Positions 18,085-26,931 of a stretch of DNA of 64,000 nt are shown piece after piece. The translations under genes were made by a program, and so were the position numbers. The stretch is taken from positions 372,001 to 436,000 of the forward strand of contig NZ_JAHOPB010000002.1 in assembly GCF_019039055.1 (NCBI RefSeq), in the 5' to 3' direction. Positions within the stretch are counted from its first letter, which is position 1; each line of letters starts with the position of its first letter. The notes under the pieces are model-generated. The model had not been told where the DNA came from and searched no databases. It was given only the letters and a program-made list of their open reading frames with translations. Source of the stretch: Reyranella humidisoli. Its GTDB lineage: Bacteria > Pseudomonadota > Alphaproteobacteria > Reyranellales > Reyranellaceae.

Positions 18085-18744
18085 ATGGGCAACCTGATCG
18101 ACTTCAAGCGTCCCGACGGATCGACCTGCAAGGGCTATCTGGCCGAAGCGGGCAAGGGCCGGCCGGGGATCGTGGTGATCCAGGAATGGTGGGGGCTCAA
18201 CGACCAGATCTGCGGCGTCGCCGATCGCTTCGCGCGGCAGGGCTACAACGCGCTGGCGCCCGATCTCTACAAGGGCCGCGTGACGCAGAAGCCGGACGAG
18301 GCCAATCACATGATGAGCGGTCTCGACTTCGTCGGCGCCTCCGACCAGGACATCGCCGGTGCGGTGACGCATCTCGCGGGAATGGGCGGCAAGGTTGGCG
18401 TGATGGGCTTCTGCATGGGCGGCGCGCTCACCATCGCGGCCTGTGCCCGAATCGGCGGCATCTCCTGCGGCGTGCCCTTCTACGGCATCCCGCCGGGACA
18501 GTTGGCCGATCCGGCCAAAATCAAGGTGCCGCTGCAGGGCCACTTTGCGAACAAGGATGACTGGTGCACGCCCGCCGCCGTCGACGCGCTCGAGAAGGCG
18601 ATGAAGGGTGCCGGGCATTCGCCGGAGATATTCCGCTACGACGCCGCGCACGCTTTCTTCAGCGAACGCAGCGAGGCCTACGACGTAAAGTCGGCCAATG
18701 CCGCGTGGGAGCGGATGCTCGAATTCCTGAAGAAGCATCTGTGA
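18085..18744 (+). CDS. Dienelactone hydrolase family protein
   Basis: 219-residue alpha/beta hydrolase. Nucleophile Cys110 in GFCMGG, as in dienelactone hydrolase where Ser is replaced by Cys; the remaining triad is likely Asp in NKDDWC and His in DAAHAFF. The segment IQEWWGLNDQICGVADRFA is family-typical. GGAGGA at 18071-18076 precedes ATG 18085, so upstream in-frame starts are rejected. Family members open lactones or hydrolyse related esters; the substrate is unknown. Confidence 0.9.
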   Translation: MGNLIDFKRPDGSTCKGYLAEAGKGRPGIVVIQEWWGLNDQICGVADRFARQGYNALAPDLYKGRVTQKPDEANHMMSGLDFVGASDQDIAGAVTHLAGMGGKVGVMGFCMGGALTIAACARIGGISCGVPFYGIPPGQLADPAKIKVPLQGHFANKDDWCTPAAVDALEKAMKGAGHSPEIFRYDAAHAFFSERSEAYDVKSANAAWERMLEFLKKHL

Positions 18745-18817
18745 TCATCGGAGCGCGCCACTCCATGGCGCTCTTCTCATGACTCATGAGCGCAACTGGA
18801 GTTGCGCGCTCCAATGA
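18745..18817. repeat. Second GGAGCGCGCCACTCC-type inverted repeat
   Basis: The left arm 18745-18773 (TCATCGGAGCGCGCCACTCC...) pairs imperfectly with the right arm 18788-18817 (...AACTGGAGTTGCGCGCTCC), with CTCATGA/TCATGAG palindromic bases between. Same family as 14261-14333. It begins directly after the hydrolase stop codon and runs through the MFS start codon. Confidence 0.75.
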
Positions 18818-20175
18818 CGATCCGTCCGTCCTTCGGCCTCGCCATCGTCGGGCTGGGCGCGTCGCTGGCGCCGCTCGACATTGCGGTCAACGTCGCACTG
18901 CCGGCGATCACGGCGCACTTCAGGCTGGCGCTGGGCGACGTGCAGTGGCTGGTGATCTGCTACGTGCTGGTCTACGGCTCGCTGATGCTGGTCTGCGGCA
19001 AGCTGGGCGACCTGTTCGGCCATCGGCTGATCTTCCGTATCGGCCTTGCGATCTCCGCGATCGGCTGCGCTGCCTGCGCTGCGGCGCCCGACTGGCCGTT
19101 GTTCCTGTGGGCGCGCGGCGTGCAGGGGATCGGCACGGCGCTGGCGCTGTCCTGCACCCCGGCGCTGGCCACCTCGTTGTTCCCCGAGAGCGACCGCACC
19201 AAGGCCCTGGCGGGCTTCGCCAGCACGATGGCGATCGCCGCTGCGGTCGGTCCCGTTCTTGGCGGCGTGCTGGTCGAGTTGTGGGGCTGGCCCGCCGTCT
19301 ACTGGGTGCGCGTGCCGATCGCACTGGTGACGCTGGCGCTGTCGGGCCTGCTGCCGTCGCCGAAGCCCGACTCGCGGCCGTTCGATGCGCTGGGCGCGGT
19401 GCTGCTGGCGGCCTGCATGAGCACGCTGCTGCTCTCGCTGGTCTTCTCCCAGCGCAAGGAGATCGCGGGCCTCTGGGCGCTGGGGATGGCCGTCGTGGCG
19501 CTGGCCCTGCTGTTTTCCTACGTGCGCCGCGCCAACAGCGTGTCCGAGCCGATCATCCGGCCCGCGCTCTTCGCCGATCCGCGCTTCACGATCCCCAACG
19601 TGCTGAACGCGCTGGCCAATCTCGCGGGCTTCGCGATCCTGCTGCTCACGCCCTATTACCTGGTGAACGTGCTGAAGCTCACGCCGCTCGGCGTCGGCAT
19701 CGTGCTGGCGATGGCCTTCGGCGGCAGCCTGACCGGCGCGCCGCTCTCGGCCTTCCTGGTGCGTCGCATCGGCCAGCGCCCCACCGTCTTCGCCGGCATC
19801 GCCTGCGTCGGGCTTGGCCTGCTGCCGCTCGGCTTCACCGGGATCAACACGCCCGTGCTCGTGGTGGCCGCGCTGCTGGTCCTCGAAGGTGTCGGGCAGG
19901 GGCTGCTCACCGTCGCTTATACCGACATCGTGACGGCGACCCTGCCGCCGCGCGATCGCGGCGTCGCGGGCAGCCTGTCCTTGCTCACCCGCACCATCGG
20001 CATCGTCGCCGGCGCCTCGGTCCTGACGGCGCTGCAGGCCCACGGCGCGCAGGGCTTCATGAACATGGCGGGTTTCCTCGCGGGCTACCGCTTCGCCTTC
20101 GTGATGGCGGGGGGCGGCCTGCTCGCGGTGCTGCTGCTGTCGCTCTTCTGGCCGCGTGTTTGGTCAAAAAGTTAG
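18814..20175 (+). CDS. MFS drug efflux transporter, DHA2-like (14-helix type)
   Basis: 453 residues, strongly hydrophobic. After the first helix come DIAVNVALPAITAHF and CGKLGDLFGHR, the DHA2-type motifs (motif A variant G-x-L-x-D-x-x-G-x-R/H). RGVQGIGTALALS and GPVLGGVLVELWGWPAVYWV match motifs B and C of drug/proton antiporters. ATG 18814 is the last part of the repeat; TTG 18802 is a possible alternative. Substrates cannot be predicted. No regulator gene adjoins. Confidence 0.9.
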   Translation: MTIRPSFGLAIVGLGASLAPLDIAVNVALPAITAHFRLALGDVQWLVICYVLVYGSLMLVCGKLGDLFGHRLIFRIGLAISAIGCAACAAAPDWPLFLWARGVQGIGTALALSCTPALATSLFPESDRTKALAGFASTMAIAAAVGPVLGGVLVELWGWPAVYWVRVPIALVTLALSGLLPSPKPDSRPFDALGAVLLAACMSTLLLSLVFSQRKEIAGLWALGMAVVALALLFSYVRRANSVSEPIIRPALFADPRFTIPNVLNALANLAGFAILLLTPYYLVNVLKLTPLGVGIVLAMAFGGSLTGAPLSAFLVRRIGQRPTVFAGIACVGLGLLPLGFTGINTPVLVVAALLVLEGVGQGLLTVAYTDIVTATLPPRDRGVAGSLSLLTRTIGIVAGASVLTALQAHGAQGFMNMAGFLAGYRFAFVMAGGGLLAVLLLSLFWPRVWSKS

Positions 20176-20249
20176 TGTGCAAAGTAGGCCCATCACCGTA
20201 GCGTTTGGGAGATATCTACGCTCCAGACGTAACGCGAAGGGAATTTGCG

Positions 20250-21086
20250 ATGCGCTTTATTTACGTCGATGAGGCCGGAACTTCGGATCTTGAACCAATA
20301 TCGCTGGTTGCAGGAATTATTGTAGAAGCAGACACACAGTTGGCGATCGTTGAAAATCTCGTGAAGGAGGTCGTTGGTGCCGTGCCAGCGATATTTCGAC
20401 GTGATTTCATCTTTCATGCACTTGATGTTTGGCATGACGGAAAATACCGATCAGATTGGTCACTCGCCGATCGTATGCACATCATGACTAGCATGATGGG
20501 TATCCCTAGGAAATTGGGACTTCCAATTGCCGTAGGAATGCAGAGACGAGATTCGCCTGCTCCATCCGAAAGTTTGCCTACACAATTGACTAAGAGTCAG
20601 TGGGATCACTTGATGTGCTTCGGATACTGTCTCTGCAAAGCGGATGCCAATATTAGGGATCATGGTGGGCCTACAGAGATTGGTACTGTTGTAGCTGAAG
20701 ATTTGCCTTCGGGAATTCTCAAGCAACTCCTCAAGAAGGCGCCGACTATGTGGCGCGAATCTTTCGTGCATAAACCCGGACACTTGAGACCGCGTCTCCT
20801 TGATAAACAACAAGGATACATGACACAGCGGGGAGAGATGCGTGTCACAAGAATACGCGACATCGTTCACTTCGTAGAGAAGGGCGATGATGCGATTCTG
20901 CAAGTTGCTGATGCTGTGGCTTTCGGACTTAGGCGCTATTTTTCTGGGCAGTCTGCAGGTCAAGAATTCATCGAGGCGATTCTTGGTTTTGCGCCACCGC
21001 TCGCTGATTGGGATGGCCCAAGTAACTATGCATGCTGGAGCCATGGCGACAATGCGCCCAGATACTCGGCCTGGCCGCGGATATAG
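20250..21086 (+). CDS. DUF3800 protein, probable horizontally acquired gene
   Basis: 278 residues. N-terminal RFIYVDEAGTSD, FHALDVWHDGKYR in the middle and ILQVADAVAFGLRRYF near the end fit the DUF3800 pattern, a family with an RNase H-like fold and conserved acidic residues that is often found in mobile and defence regions. ATG 20250 follows AAGGGA with suitable spacing. Base composition and codon choice are clearly less GC-rich than in all neighbours, suggesting recent acquisition. Function is unknown; a nuclease role is inferred from the fold. Confidence 0.8.
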   Translation: MRFIYVDEAGTSDLEPISLVAGIIVEADTQLAIVENLVKEVVGAVPAIFRRDFIFHALDVWHDGKYRSDWSLADRMHIMTSMMGIPRKLGLPIAVGMQRRDSPAPSESLPTQLTKSQWDHLMCFGYCLCKADANIRDHGGPTEIGTVVAEDLPSGILKQLLKKAPTMWRESFVHKPGHLRPRLLDKQQGYMTQRGEMRVTRIRDIVHFVEKGDDAILQVADAVAFGLRRYFSGQSAGQEFIEAILGFAPPLADWDGPSNYACWSHGDNAPRYSAWPRI

Positions 21087-21111
21087 GCGAACGGATACTA
21101 AATATTGCTTC

Positions 21112-22071
21112 TCACGGCAGCTTGATGCCGCCCTTCTGGATGATGCTGCCGAACATCGCGCTCTCGGCGCCGATCTGTGCCCGGAAGTCCGTGGGACCGA
21201 GATAGGTCACGCGCATGCCGCCGTTGTGTACCTTTTGCACGATGTCGGGCGCGCGGAGGGCGTCGGCGATGGCCCTGTCGAGGCGCGCGATGGCCTCGGG
21301 CGAGGTGCCGGCCGGCGCCAAAATGCCGAACCAGGAATCGCCGCTCTCCTTGCCGTATCCGGTCTCCTGGAGAGTGGGCACGTCGGGGAAGTCGGGATGG
21401 CGCACCTCCGCCAGAATCGCGAGCGCGCGGAGCTTGCCGGCCTTGATGTGCGGCAGGGTCGTCTGGTCGAACTGGGCCTGGATCTCGCCGGCCAGCAGCG
21501 CGTTGGTCGCCGGGGCACTGCCGCGATAGGGGACGTGGGTCATCCTGATCCCGGCCTCGAGGCAGAGCATCTCGCCGAACAGGTGGGTGATGGTGGCGAG
21601 GCCGGCCGAGCCGTAGTTCAGCTTGCCGGGATTGGCCTTTGCGTAGGCCACGAACTCGGCGACCGTGTTGGCCGGCACCGACGGATGCACGGCGAAGGCG
21701 CCCCAGGAGGTCGTCATGCGCGACACGGGAATGATATCGCGCTCCGGATCGAACGGGATCGCCTGCAGATGGCGCGTGATGCAGACCATCGCCGTCGTCG
21801 TCGTCAGGAACGTGTGGTGGTCGACCGGCTGGTTCTTCACGAACTCCGCGCCGATCATGCCCGAGGCGCCGGCCTTGTTGTCGAACAGCACGCCCTGGCC
21901 CAGGAGCTGGGCGGCACGCTCCATGACGATGCGGCTCGAAATGTCCGACGGCCCGCCGGGCGGATAGGGGATGACGAGACGGAGCGGCTTTGTCGGCCAT
22001 TGCGCCTGCGCGATCGCGGGTGATGCCAGCGCGGTTGCAAAGGCCGAGGCGGTGAACGTACGACGACGCAT
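21112..22071 (-). CDS. Tripartite tricarboxylate transporter receptor (Bug family)
   Basis: 319-residue periplasmic solute-binding protein with signal MRRRTFTASAFATALASPAI and Ala-x-Ala cleavage. Hallmarks are RLVIPYPPGGPSDISSR, NKAGASGMIGAEFV and the C-terminal half with GDSWFGILAPAGTSPEAI. Bug receptors bind carboxylates such as tricarboxylates and aromatic acids. No TctA/TctB membrane genes are nearby, which is common for orphan Bug genes. GGAGGAGC precedes the ATG at 22071. Confidence 0.93.
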   Translation of the reverse strand: MRRRTFTASAFATALASPAIAQAQWPTKPLRLVIPYPPGGPSDISSRIVMERAAQLLGQGVLFDNKAGASGMIGAEFVKNQPVDHHTFLTTTTAMVCITRHLQAIPFDPERDIIPVSRMTTSWGAFAVHPSVPANTVAEFVAYAKANPGKLNYGSAGLATITHLFGEMLCLEAGIRMTHVPYRGSAPATNALLAGEIQAQFDQTTLPHIKAGKLRALAILAEVRHPDFPDVPTLQETGYGKESGDSWFGILAPAGTSPEAIARLDRAIADALRAPDIVQKVHNGGMRVTYLGPTDFRAQIGAESAMFGSIIQKGGIKLP

Positions 22072-22153
22072 GGACGCTCCTCCGGTTCTTCTTGTTGCCA
22101 GGAGCATTTCACGCAGGCGCCTGCCTCGCCAGCTTCGTGTTAGGCTTGGTGTC

Positions 22154-22564
22154 ATGAAACGGTTCGGCGACCCGAAGGTGGCGGCGGTTTTCAAGGCCTA
22201 TGCGCCCGACGTGCGCGCCCGGCTGATGGCGTTGCGCGAGACGGTGTTCGACGTCGCTGCGGCGACACCCGGCGTCGGCCCGCTCACCGAGACCTTGAAA
22301 TGGGGCCAGCCCAGCTATCTCACCCAGGAAACCGGCAGCGGCACCACTATCCGCATCGATCGGGTGAAGGGTGAGAAGGGCGGCTACGCCATGTACTTCC
22401 ATTGCCGGAGCGGACTGGTCGGCCAATTCCGCGAGCTCTACCCGGACACCTTCGCCTACGATGGCAAGCGGGCCATCAAGTTCGGGCCCGATGAGCGGCT
22501 GTCGTTGCGCGAGTTAAGGCACTGTATCGGCCTCGCGCTCACCCATCACTTGCGCGCGAAGTAG
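22154..22564 (+). CDS. DUF1801 domain protein
   Basis: 136 residues. The pattern ETLKWGQPSYLTQ followed by the hydrophobic core of YAMYFHC and the C-terminal HCIGLALTHH fits DUF1801 (YdhG/YjbR-like fold). No catalytic function is established for the family. Its 3' end overlaps the convergent deaminase gene by 19 bases. ATG at 22154 chosen because family similarity begins at MKRFGDPKV. Confidence 0.75.
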   Translation: MKRFGDPKVAAVFKAYAPDVRARLMALRETVFDVAAATPGVGPLTETLKWGQPSYLTQETGSGTTIRIDRVKGEKGGYAMYFHCRSGLVGQFRELYPDTFAYDGKRAIKFGPDERLSLRELRHCIGLALTHHLRAK

Positions 22565-22998
22565 CGGTTTCGCAGAGCCAGGCAGTCTTCCTCCAGGATG
22601 CCGGTCGTGAATTTGATGTTGGCGCTGACGAACTCCGCGAACGTCTCGACTGAATAGTGGCCGAAGCTTCGTCCGACCGTCTTGAAGCGAAGGCCCAGCA
22701 CCCAGTGATCGATCCTGGCGTTCAACAAGGCGCCGGCGCACATGGGGCAAGGCTCCACGGTGGTGTAGAGCGTCGTGCCCGACAAATCGTCCGTACCGAG
22801 TGTGCGGCAGGCATCGGAGATGGCATCGGTTTCCGCATGAATCAGCGAGTTTCCGGTGTGGATCCGGTTGCGGCCGCGGCCGACGATCTCGCCGTCGCGC
22901 ACGATCACCGCGCCGACGCCCATGTCACCTTCCCTGTCCGCGACGGCGGCGAGTTCGAGCGCATGCCGCATCATCGTCTCGTGATACTTCGTGTCCAT
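22546..22998 (-). CDS. Nucleoside/cytidine deaminase-like zinc hydrolase
   Basis: About 150 residues. Zinc and catalytic motifs of the cytidine deaminase fold: HAETDA (His ligand and catalytic Glu) and PCPMCAGAL (two Cys ligands). The family covers guanine deaminase, TadA and cytosine deaminases; this length and sequence suggest a free-base or nucleoside deaminase rather than tRNA editing, with low certainty. Alternative starts at 23010 and 23028 add a few residues. Possibly relevant to the uracil catabolism genes 18 kb away, but not linked. Confidence 0.82.
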   Translation of the reverse strand: MDTKYHETMMRHALELAAVADREGDMGVGAVIVRDGEIVGRGRNRIHTGNSLIHAETDAISDACRTLGTDDLSGTTLYTTVEPCPMCAGALLNARIDHWVLGLRFKTVGRSFGHYSVETFAEFVSANIKFTTGILEEDCLALRNRYFARK

Positions 22999-23127
22999 GA
23001 GCGCGATCATGGACGGGGCGTGTCGCATCGTCACCCTGATTCCGAACCAGCCGTTCGTGCTAGGCTCAGACTCAATCCTCACCATTCAATAGACTGGCGA
23101 GGAAAGATGAAAGGGGAGCGAAGCGGC

Positions 23128-23949
23128 ATGTCGGGCAAGCTGAAGGACAGGGTGGCGATCGTCGTCGGTGCGGGTTCGAGCGGGCCGGGCTGGGGCAACG
23201 GCAAGTGCACGGCGATCACCTTCGCGCGCGAGGGCGCCAAGGTATTCTGCGTCGACCTGAAGCGTGCGGCGGCCGAGGAAACGGTCGGCCTGATCGAGAA
23301 GGAAGTCGGCAAGGACGTCGCCGTCGCCTTCGAGGCCAACGCGTCCCACAATGCCAGCGTGAAGGCCATGGTCGATGCTTGCATGGAAAAGTGGGGCCGC
23401 ATCGACATCCTCGACAACAACGTCGGCATCGGCTCCCAGGGCGGGCCGGTCGAGCTCAGCGAGGACGAGTGGCATCGCGTGTTCGACGTCAACGTGAAGA
23501 GCTTCTTCCTCACGGCCAAGCATGTGCTGCCGATCATGGAAAAGCAGGGGAAGGGCGCGATCGTGAACGTGAGTTCGATCGCCTCGATCCGCAGTCCCAA
23601 GGGCATCTCGTATCTCGCCTACAATGCCAGCAAGGGCGCGGTGAACTCGCTGACCATGGCGATCGCCTCGCAGTACGCGGAGAAGGGCATCCGCTGCAAC
23701 GCGATCCTGCCCGGCCTCATGCACACGCCGATGATCGACTTCCTCGCCGAGCAGTACGCCAAGAGCGAGAAGGATCATAACCAGGCCTACGAGAAGATGA
23801 TCGAGATCCGCGACCGCGCCTCGCCGACCGGCAAGATGGGTACCGGCTGGGACACGGCCAATGCGGCGCTGTTCCTGGCGTCGGACCAATCTTCCTACGT
23901 GAACGGCCACCTGCTGGTGGTCGACGGCGGGATCACGCTGCGGGCGTGA
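23128..23949 (+). CDS. Short-chain dehydrogenase/reductase
   Basis: 273 residues. The glycine motif is unusual, GAGSSGPGWGNGKC instead of TGxxxGxG, and the usual NNAG reads NNVG. Catalytic Ser (NVSSIAS), Tyr and Lys (YLAYNASK) are intact and the C terminus VNGHLLVVDGG is standard. GGGGAG at 23113-23118 fits ATG 23128 better than ATG 23107. Substrate unknown. Confidence 0.88.
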   Translation: MSGKLKDRVAIVVGAGSSGPGWGNGKCTAITFAREGAKVFCVDLKRAAAEETVGLIEKEVGKDVAVAFEANASHNASVKAMVDACMEKWGRIDILDNNVGIGSQGGPVELSEDEWHRVFDVNVKSFFLTAKHVLPIMEKQGKGAIVNVSSIASIRSPKGISYLAYNASKGAVNSLTMAIASQYAEKGIRCNAILPGLMHTPMIDFLAEQYAKSEKDHNQAYEKMIEIRDRASPTGKMGTGWDTANAALFLASDQSSYVNGHLLVVDGGITLRA

Positions 23950-23964
23950 GGCTTGCTCCGATGA

Positions 23965-25053
23965 TCAGTGATCCCGCTTCAGCAGCGTCCGGAAGAAGAT
24001 CGGGCCGGTGAAGATGATCAGGAACAACCGGAAGAGATGGTGGGTCGCCACCATCGCGATCTCGATGCCGAGGGCCAGTCCGATCAGGCTCATTTCCGCG
24101 AAGCCGCCGGGCGCGTAGCTCAGGACCGTGGCGTCGAGGTTGAGGCCGGTCAGCGCGACGGTGATCTTGGCGAAGATCACGGCGCAGCCGATCAGGAGGA
24201 AGGCGGCGCCGATCGAGGCGGCCATTTCCTTGTGCAGCTTGTCGAAGTTGGCGCCGACGAACCGGCAGCCGATGCCGGTGCCGACCACGACCTGGGCCGC
24301 CGCGACGAGGAAGCCGGGCGGCTGCGAGTTGGTGAAGCCTCCCAGATGCGCGATGGCGCTGACGATCATCGGCCCCATCATGAAGCTGGCCGGCAGGCGC
24401 AGCAGGCGGCCGGCGACGGCGCCGACCACGCCGCAGCCGATCAGGATGGCATAGTCCTTCCAGTCGTTGCCCGTCGGGCCATGGACCACGGTGAGCACGC
24501 TGGTCTGCGCGCCGTTCACCAGCCGGTACCAGACCGGAATGGTCAGCACGACGGTCAGGATGCGCAGCGCGTGGGCGAGCGCGATGGCGCGTTCCTCGCC
24601 GCCCATGGCGCCGCCCATGATCGTCATGTCGTTCAGGCCGCCCGGCATGGCGGCGAAGTAGCACGTCACCTTGTCCCAGTCGGTGAAGCGCCGCAGCCAC
24701 GCGTAGCAGAGGGTGGCGCCGGTCATGGTCATGCCGGTGAGGACGCAGAGGCTCACCGCCCATTCGCCCAGCCGTTGCACCAGGTCGGGCGTGAAGCCCG
24801 AGCCCAGCAGCACGCCCAGGATGATGATCATGCCCTGGCGCAGCCGCACGCGCATGCCGATGCGAAGGCCGAGGAAGGCGGCCACCGTCGAGAAGACGCA
24901 GGCGCCCAGCATCCAGGCGAGCGGCATGCGCAGCCAGTCGAACAGGAAGCCGCCCGCCGTTCCGATGACCAGCGCCAGTCCGAGCGGCTGCCAGCCCTCG
25001 TGGCCGATAATCTTCTTCTTCTCGGGCTTGAAGGGGACGTCCTTGCCGCTCAA
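23965..25053 (-). CDS. AbrB-family membrane protein (COG3180 type)
   Basis: 362 residues with about ten hydrophobic segments. Two similar halves each contain a P-P/M-P-G-G type loop ([31 protein letters not shown]), as in the AbrB/putative ammonia monooxygenase regulator family. It is a membrane protein and unrelated to the DNA-binding AbrB. The TTG start at 25053 overlaps the NAD kinase stop (TTGA), with AAGGAG upstream, so the two genes are translationally coupled. Transport substrate unknown. Confidence 0.8.
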   Translation of the reverse strand: MSGKDVPFKPEKKKIIGHEGWQPLGLALVIGTAGGFLFDWLRMPLAWMLGACVFSTVAAFLGLRIGMRVRLRQGMIIILGVLLGSGFTPDLVQRLGEWAVSLCVLTGMTMTGATLCYAWLRRFTDWDKVTCYFAAMPGGLNDMTIMGGAMGGEERAIALAHALRILTVVLTIPVWYRLVNGAQTSVLTVVHGPTGNDWKDYAILIGCGVVGAVAGRLLRLPASFMMGPMIVSAIAHLGGFTNSQPPGFLVAAAQVVVGTGIGCRFVGANFDKLHKEMAASIGAAFLLIGCAVIFAKITVALTGLNLDATVLSYAPGGFAEMSLIGLALGIEIAMVATHHLFRLFLIIFTGPIFFRTLLKRDH

Positions 25054-25832
25054 GGAACGAACTGCTCCTTGAGGATGCGCTCCTCGAGATCGTGCTCGGG
25101 GTCGAACAGCAGGGTGAGGCGGGTGTCGATGGCCTCCGTCACCGCGACGTGGGCGACGTTGGCGATCTCCACCGAGTCCGCCGCGGCCGCCACGGGCCGC
25201 TTCTTCGGATCGAGGATCGTGAACTCGACCCTGGAGGTGCGCGGGAGCAGCGCGCCGCGCCAGCGCCGCGGCCGGAAGGCGTTGATCGGCGTGAGCGCCA
25301 GCAGGCCGGCGCCGAGCGGCAGGATCGGCCCATGGGCGGAGAGGTTGTAGGCGGTCGAGCCGGCCGGCGTCGCCACCAGCACGCCGTCGCAGTGAAGCTC
25401 GTCCAGGCGCTTCTTGCCGTCGACGGCCACCTCGATGCGGGCGGTCTGGCGGCTGGAGCGCAGCAGGGAGACTTCGTTGATGGCCAGGACTTCGGACCGC
25501 TTGCCGCGCGTGTTGGTCGCCTCCATGCGCAGCGGCGTCAGCGTCACCTCGCGGGCTTTTTGCAGGCGCTGCAGCAGGCCGGTTTCCCTGAAGGTGTTGA
25601 GCAGGAAGCCGACCGTGCCGAGATTCATGCCGTAGATCGGCTTCAGCCGGCGCATGTTGCGATGCAAGGTCTGCAGCATCAGCCCGTCGCCGCCCAGCGC
25701 GACGACGATGTCGGCCTCGGCCGTGGTCGCCGCGCCGTAGCGCTTTTCGAGGCTTGCCTTGGCCTCGCGCGCCGCCGAAGCGGTGGAGCAGACGAAAGCG
25801 AGGCGGGGGGCGGACGAGGGGCGGGCGGCCAT
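25050..25832 (-). CDS. nadK: NAD kinase
   Basis: 260 residues. Contains the kinase signature VVALGGDG (GGDG at 47-50), [10 protein letters not shown], the NE/D motif of LAINEVSL, and the nucleotide-binding glycine/serine-rich loop [18 protein letters not shown]. Phosphorylates NAD to NADP in the cytosol. Divergent from the TauD gene with a 100-base gap, and overlapping the AbrB-type gene downstream. Confidence 0.95.
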   Translation of the reverse strand: MAARPSSAPRLAFVCSTASAAREAKASLEKRYGAATTAEADIVVALGGDGLMLQTLHRNMRRLKPIYGMNLGTVGFLLNTFRETGLLQRLQKAREVTLTPLRMEATNTRGKRSEVLAINEVSLLRSSRQTARIEVAVDGKKRLDELHCDGVLVATPAGSTAYNLSAHGPILPLGAGLLALTPINAFRPRRWRGALLPRTSRVEFTILDPKKRPVAAAADSVEIANVAHVAVTEAIDTRLTLLFDPEHDLEERILKEQFVP

Positions 25833-25932
25833 TTGGTCGGCAAAGTCTCGGATGCGGGAATCGCACTATAGCGGGCACCCGTGCGATTGCGATAAAATCG
25901 CCGTCACAAAGAAAACCGCGAGGAGGAACGCG

Positions 25933-26811
25933 ATGGAACTGGTCCCGCTGGCCGATGGGTTCGGCGTCGAGGTGAAGGGTGTTTCCCTGCTCGACGTCGC
26001 GATCGATGCCCAGGCCTACACGGAAGTCCGCAAGGCCTTCGAGACGCATTCACTGCTGGTGTTCCGGGACCAGCAGATCGCCGACGACGTCCAGGTCGCC
26101 TACAGCCGTGCCTTCGGCCCGCTGGAACTGACCAAGGCGGCGTCGGTGGGCGAGAACAGCTTCTATTCGCGTCTGACCAATGTCGGTTCCCAGGGCGAGA
26201 TCGTCCCGCCGGATCACCGGCAGGTGCTGGTCGCCAAGGCCAATGCGCTCTGGCACACCGATTCATCCTTCAAGAAGACGCCGGCATTGGCCTCCGTGCT
26301 GACCGCGCGCGTGCTGCCCGACGCGGGGGGAGAGACCGAATACACCTCGACCCGGCTCGCCTGGGAACGGCTGCCGGCCGACCTGCAGGAGAAGCTGAAG
26401 CGCGCGGTGGCGACACATTCGTATGCGAACAGCCGCGATCAGATCCACCCCGACCTGGCCAACGCGGAGGAGCGCAAGGCCCTGCCGCCGGTGCGCTGGC
26501 GCCTGAACTGGCGCAATCCGTCCAATGACCGCCGGGCGCTCTACGTCGCCAGCCACGCCTATGCGATCGACGGCATGGACGACCGCGACGCGCGGCAGCT
26601 GCTGGCACAACTCCTCGACGAGGCGACGCGGCCGGAGTTCGTCTATAGCCATAAATGGCGCCAGGGCGACGCCGTCATGTGGGACAATCGCGCCATGCTC
26701 CATCGCGGCCGCCCCTGGGACTATTCGCGCGAGCGTTCGATGGTGCGCACGACCATCTCGGCGACCGAGGCGGATGGTCTCAGCGAGGTGAAGCCGCCGG
26801 TGACTCACTGA
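25933..26811 (+). CDS. TauD/TfdA-family 2-oxoglutarate-dependent dioxygenase
   Basis: 292 residues. Iron ligands His108 and Asp110 (WHTDSSF) and His257 (LHRGRPW), with a C-terminal Arg (MVRTT) for 2-oxoglutarate. An AGGAGG at 25921-25926 is seven bases before ATG 25933. Characterised relatives act on taurine, 2,4-D or related acids; the substrate here is open. The gene stands alone. Confidence 0.92.
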   Translation: MELVPLADGFGVEVKGVSLLDVAIDAQAYTEVRKAFETHSLLVFRDQQIADDVQVAYSRAFGPLELTKAASVGENSFYSRLTNVGSQGEIVPPDHRQVLVAKANALWHTDSSFKKTPALASVLTARVLPDAGGETEYTSTRLAWERLPADLQEKLKRAVATHSYANSRDQIHPDLANAEERKALPPVRWRLNWRNPSNDRRALYVASHAYAIDGMDDRDARQLLAQLLDEATRPEFVYSHKWRQGDAVMWDNRAMLHRGRPWDYSRERSMVRTTISATEADGLSEVKPPVTH

Positions 26812-26905
26812 CGAATTCCCGACGCGCCGATCGGGATTACGGGAAAACGTAGACCCGAGATACTCAACCTGCCGCAGCTTGGCAGGTCGACCCTGTCGGA
26901 AACCT

Positions 26906-26925
26906 GACCGCCGGCATCGGCGGTC
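26906..26925 (-). terminator. Hairpin after the radical SAM gene
   Basis: Eight-base perfect arms (GACCGCCG / CGGCGGTC) with a GCAT loop, starting six bases past the stop codon at 26932. No long T-run follows on the minus strand, so termination is plausible but unproven. Confidence 0.4.
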
Positions 26926-26931
26926 GATCGG

